Assembly: GCA_001770785.1 (NCBI GenBank)
Contig: MERZ01000060.1
Span: 24,673-32,147, forward strand
Length of the DNA: 7,475 nt
Source of the DNA: Burkholderiales bacterium RIFCSPHIGHO2_12_FULL_61_11
GTDB lineage: Bacteria; Pseudomonadota; Gammaproteobacteria; Burkholderiales; Burkholderiaceae_C
Direction of reading: 5' to 3'
The translations under genes and the position numbers were made by a program. Below are positions 5,944 through 7,475 of the stretch, in pieces. How positions within the stretch are numbered: the stretch's first letter is position 1; every line of letters starts with the position of its first letter. The notes beneath the pieces are model-generated. The model worked only from the letters and a program-made list of their open reading frames with translations, ran no database searches and had not been told where the DNA came from.

Positions 5944-6483
5944 TCATGCACGCATCAGTTGCAGCAGATGATTGTGGACCAGCGGCCAGTCGCCCAGGCC
6001 ACTCTCGGCATTGAGGTGGCCGCGCGGGCCAGCATTCACAAACCCGGCGCCCCAGCCAGCGGCAAACCGCCGGGCCCGCTCCAGCGTACAGAACGAGTCG
6101 TTGCTGCTGGCGACAACCACGGTTTTAAAGGGCATCGGCTGCACGGGAATCGGCGCCCAGCTATGGAGCATCTGGCGCAGATCGTCGCGTTCCACATCGG
6201 GTGGCGCCACCAGCAGCGCGCCCTTGACGCGGTCCGGATTGCGGGAGTGCGCGGCCCACGCCGCTGCGAGCACGCAACCCAGACTGTGGGCCACCAGCAC
6301 GGCAGGCTCGTCGGCGGACAGCAGCACGTCTTCAAGCCGGGCGATCCAGTCGCCACGCAGCGGCCGCATCCAGTCGTGCTGCGCGACGCGCTGGTAACCA
6401 TGCGCGCGCTCCCAGCGGCTTTGCCAGTGCTCGGGACCACTGCCTTGCCAGCCGGGAAGAATCAGGACGTTGCCAGGTTTCAT
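5944..6483 (-). CDS. RBBP9/YdeN-family alpha/beta hydrolase between parA and parB
   Basis: This 179-residue protein fits the small RBBP9/YdeN serine-hydrolase family. The N-terminus VLILPGWQGSGPEHWQSRWE (6-25) matches the family's opening strand and glycine/tryptophan-rich loop. The catalytic triad is visible as Ser67 in VAHSLGC, Asp129 in ASSNDSF and His156 in GPRGHLNAESGLGDWP; the last motif is characteristic of the family. No signal peptide or membrane segment is present, so it is cytoplasmic. The substrate is unknown for nearly all bacterial members. The start is placed at ATG 6483; an in-frame TTG at 6495 would add four residues, and neither has a clear Shine-Dalgarno sequence. It sits in the same orientation between parA (96-base gap) and parB (55-base gap), so it is likely co-transcribed. 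An active role in partitioning is not established; it may simply hitchhike in the operon. Confidence 0.9.
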   Translation of the reverse strand: MKPGNVLILPGWQGSGPEHWQSRWERAHGYQRVAQHDWMRPLRGDWIARLEDVLLSADEPAVLVAHSLGCVLAAAWAAHSRNPDRVKGALLVAPPDVERDDLRQMLHSWAPIPVQPMPFKTVVVASSNDSFCTLERARRFAAGWGAGFVNAGPRGHLNAESGLGDWPLVHNHLLQLMRA

Positions 6484-6492
6484 GCATTCAAA

Positions 6493-6557
6493 CAAATAAG
6501 TGCTATGTTTTTAGTAGCTGCCAGCACCCGTCACATATTGGCTACAGCCATTATTTG
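6493..6557. repeat. Degenerate intergenic palindromic element between parA and the hydrolase gene
   Basis: Outer arms CAAATAA (6493-6499) and TTATTTG (6551-6557) are perfect inverse complements. Inside them GTAGC (6514-6518) pairs with GCTAC (6541-6545), with AGCTGCCAGC-like sequence next to the left arm. The surrounding 96-base gap is much more AT-rich than the coding DNA. From memory, palindromic intergenic elements with an 'ATAGCTGCCAGCGC...GCGCTACAGCC' core are scattered through Comamonadaceae genomes; this copy resembles them but has lost central symmetry. The inverted arms are seen directly and the family membership is recalled, not searched. On transcription it could fold into an mRNA hairpin between parA and the hydrolase. 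Confidence 0.5.
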
Positions 6558-6579
6558 TATATAAATATGTCTAGGGGGA

Positions 6580-7365
6580 TTACATGACCTTGATGCGCTC
6601 GACCATTTCTTCGGCAAAAGCGACAAATGCCTGCGCCCCCTTTGAGGACGGGTCAAAAACCACGCCGGGCAAGCCGTAGCTGGGCGCTTCAGCCAGTCGC
6701 ACATTGCGCGGGATCACCGTGTTGAACACCTTGCTGGCAAAGTGATCCTTGAGCTGCTCGCTCACCTGCTGCTGCAGCGTGATGCGGGGATCAAACATGA
6801 CGCGCAACAAGCCGATGATGAGCAAGTCCCGGTTGAGGTTGGCATGCACCTGCTTGATGGTATTGACCAGATCGGTCAGGCCCTCCAGCGCAAAGTACTC
6901 GCACTGCATCGGAACAATCACGCCGTGCGCGCAGCACAGGCCATTGAGTGTGAGCATGGAGAGCGAAGGCGGGCAGTCGATCAGCACGAACTCGTAGTCT
7001 TTATCAACTTCCACCAAGGCCTGCTTGAGGCGTTTTTCGCGACGCTCCAGCGGAACCAGCTCGATCTCGGCACCCGTCAGTTCGCGGTTGGCGCCCAGCA
7101 CGTCGTAACCACAACCGGCAGCGATCAGCTTTTCGCTCTGCACGCGCGCCTCGGCTATCGAAGCCGATTCAAGCAGCACGTCGTACACCGTGAGCTCCAG
7201 CTTGCGTTTGTCCACGCCCGAGCCCATGGTGGCATTGCCCTGTGGATCCAGGTCAATCATCAGCACGCGCTGACCGACCTTGGCCAAGCCTGCCGCCAGG
7301 TTCACCGTGGTGGTGGTTTTGCCCACCCCGCCCTTTTGGTTGGCTACGCAGAATATTTTGGCCAT
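6580..7365 (-). CDS. parA: Chromosome-partitioning ATPase ParA (Soj type)
   Basis: This 261-residue deviant-Walker ATPase binds nucleoid DNA as an ATP-sandwich dimer and drives origin segregation through ParB-stimulated hydrolysis. Visible motifs are the deviant Walker A KGGVGKTTTT (11-20) with the signature first lysine, Walker A' MIDLDPQGNAT (36-46) including the conserved Asp40, and Walker B VLIDCPPSLSMLTLN (127-141). The C-terminal half has RVMFDPRITLQQQVSEQL (188-205) and VIPRNVRLAEAPSYGLPGVV (217-236), very typical of chromosomal ParA. There is no N-terminal helix-turn-helix extension, so it is the chromosomal/Soj form rather than the large plasmid P1-type. The start ATG at 7365 begins the canonical MAKIFCVANQKGG; no strong Shine-Dalgarno sequence precedes it. 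It follows the probable LysE gene by 53 bases, which suggests transcription from further upstream. Confidence 0.97.
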   Translation of the reverse strand: MAKIFCVANQKGGVGKTTTTVNLAAGLAKVGQRVLMIDLDPQGNATMGSGVDKRKLELTVYDVLLESASIAEARVQSEKLIAAGCGYDVLGANRELTGAEIELVPLERREKRLKQALVEVDKDYEFVLIDCPPSLSMLTLNGLCCAHGVIVPMQCEYFALEGLTDLVNTIKQVHANLNRDLLIIGLLRVMFDPRITLQQQVSEQLKDHFASKVFNTVIPRNVRLAEAPSYGLPGVVFDPSSKGAQAFVAFAEEMVERIKVM

Positions 7366-7418
7366 ATGGTGTTTTTAGTTATCGTTCTAATGAGGAAATG
7401 ACTAAGGAAAATCAGAAA

Positions 7419-7475
7419 CTATCTTGAAATTGCCAGCTTGATGCCAAAGCTGATCATGAAAACACCAGCAGCCTT
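7419..7475 (-). CDS. C-terminal end of a probable LysE/RhtB-family exporter (enters from the right edge)
   Basis: Reading the reverse strand from the right edge gives 18 residues and a TAG stop at 7421-7419: KAAGVFMISFGIKLAISR. A hydrophobic helix of the form 'AAG.F.I.FGIKLA' followed by a short basic end is how LysE/RhtB amino-acid exporters usually finish. A LysE-family gene upstream of parA is an arrangement I recall from Comamonadaceae. The evidence is a short tail plus context; any other membrane protein ending in a transmembrane helix remains possible. It would be the gene transcribed before parA. Confidence 0.5.
   Translation of the reverse strand, partial: KAAGVFMISFGIKLAISR

Noticed and set aside
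5413..6564. Long plus-strand open frame (383 codons) opposite parB and the hydrolase
   Set aside because: It runs antisense across two well-supported genes and the gap between them, its product is low-complexity Ser/Arg-rich with no recognisable domain, and it is explained by high GC codon usage of the genes on the other strand.
6990..7215. DnaA-box-like words (TTATCAACT near 6998, TTGTCCACG near 7207) suggesting an origin
   Set aside because: They are single, imperfect, and lie inside the parA coding sequence with no cluster and no AT-rich unwinding region; oriC is not in this window.

Overview
The window looks like chromosomal DNA of a high-GC betaproteobacterium, most likely order Burkholderiales and probably family Comamonadaceae (Rhodoferax/Polaromonas-like). 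This placement rests on protein character, the chromosomal ParA/ParB pair and an intergenic palindromic element remembered from that family. No database search was possible.

Left part (1-1759): a minus-strand operon enters from the left edge. It holds the gamma subunit of a 2-oxoacid:acceptor oxidoreductase and, overlapping it by ATGA, the first 35 codons of a partner redox subunit. A LysR-type regulator is transcribed divergently. The shared 175-bp intergenic region carries a clean CGAATT-N9-AATTCG inverted repeat, the likely operator through which the regulator controls the operon, itself, or both.

Middle part (1760-4540): a PduO-type cob(I)alamin adenosyltransferase lies on the minus strand. 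Divergent from it is a small secreted protein with two EF-hand loops and a probable TTG start. A full-length FAD-linked oxidase of the D-lactate dehydrogenase/GlcD type follows on the plus strand. These are single-function housekeeping or metabolic genes with no evident shared pathway.

Right part (4541-7475): a minus-strand chromosome-partitioning cluster reads, in transcription order, the C-terminal end of a probable LysE/RhtB exporter, parA, an RBBP9/YdeN-like serine hydrolase, parB, and a 5'-truncated flavin-reductase remnant. ParA (deviant Walker ATPase) and ParB (CTP-dependent parS-binding clamp) form the origin-segregation system. The hydrolase is inserted between the two genes that are usually adjacent. 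The parA-hydrolase gap is AT-rich and holds a degenerate palindromic repeat.

I did not find a clearly new defence, mobile or RNA system. The items most worth a second look are the hydrolase wedged between parA and parB, the decayed flavin reductase downstream of parB, the repeat element in the parA-hydrolase gap, and the LysR operator. No gene-free stretch exceeds 300 bases.
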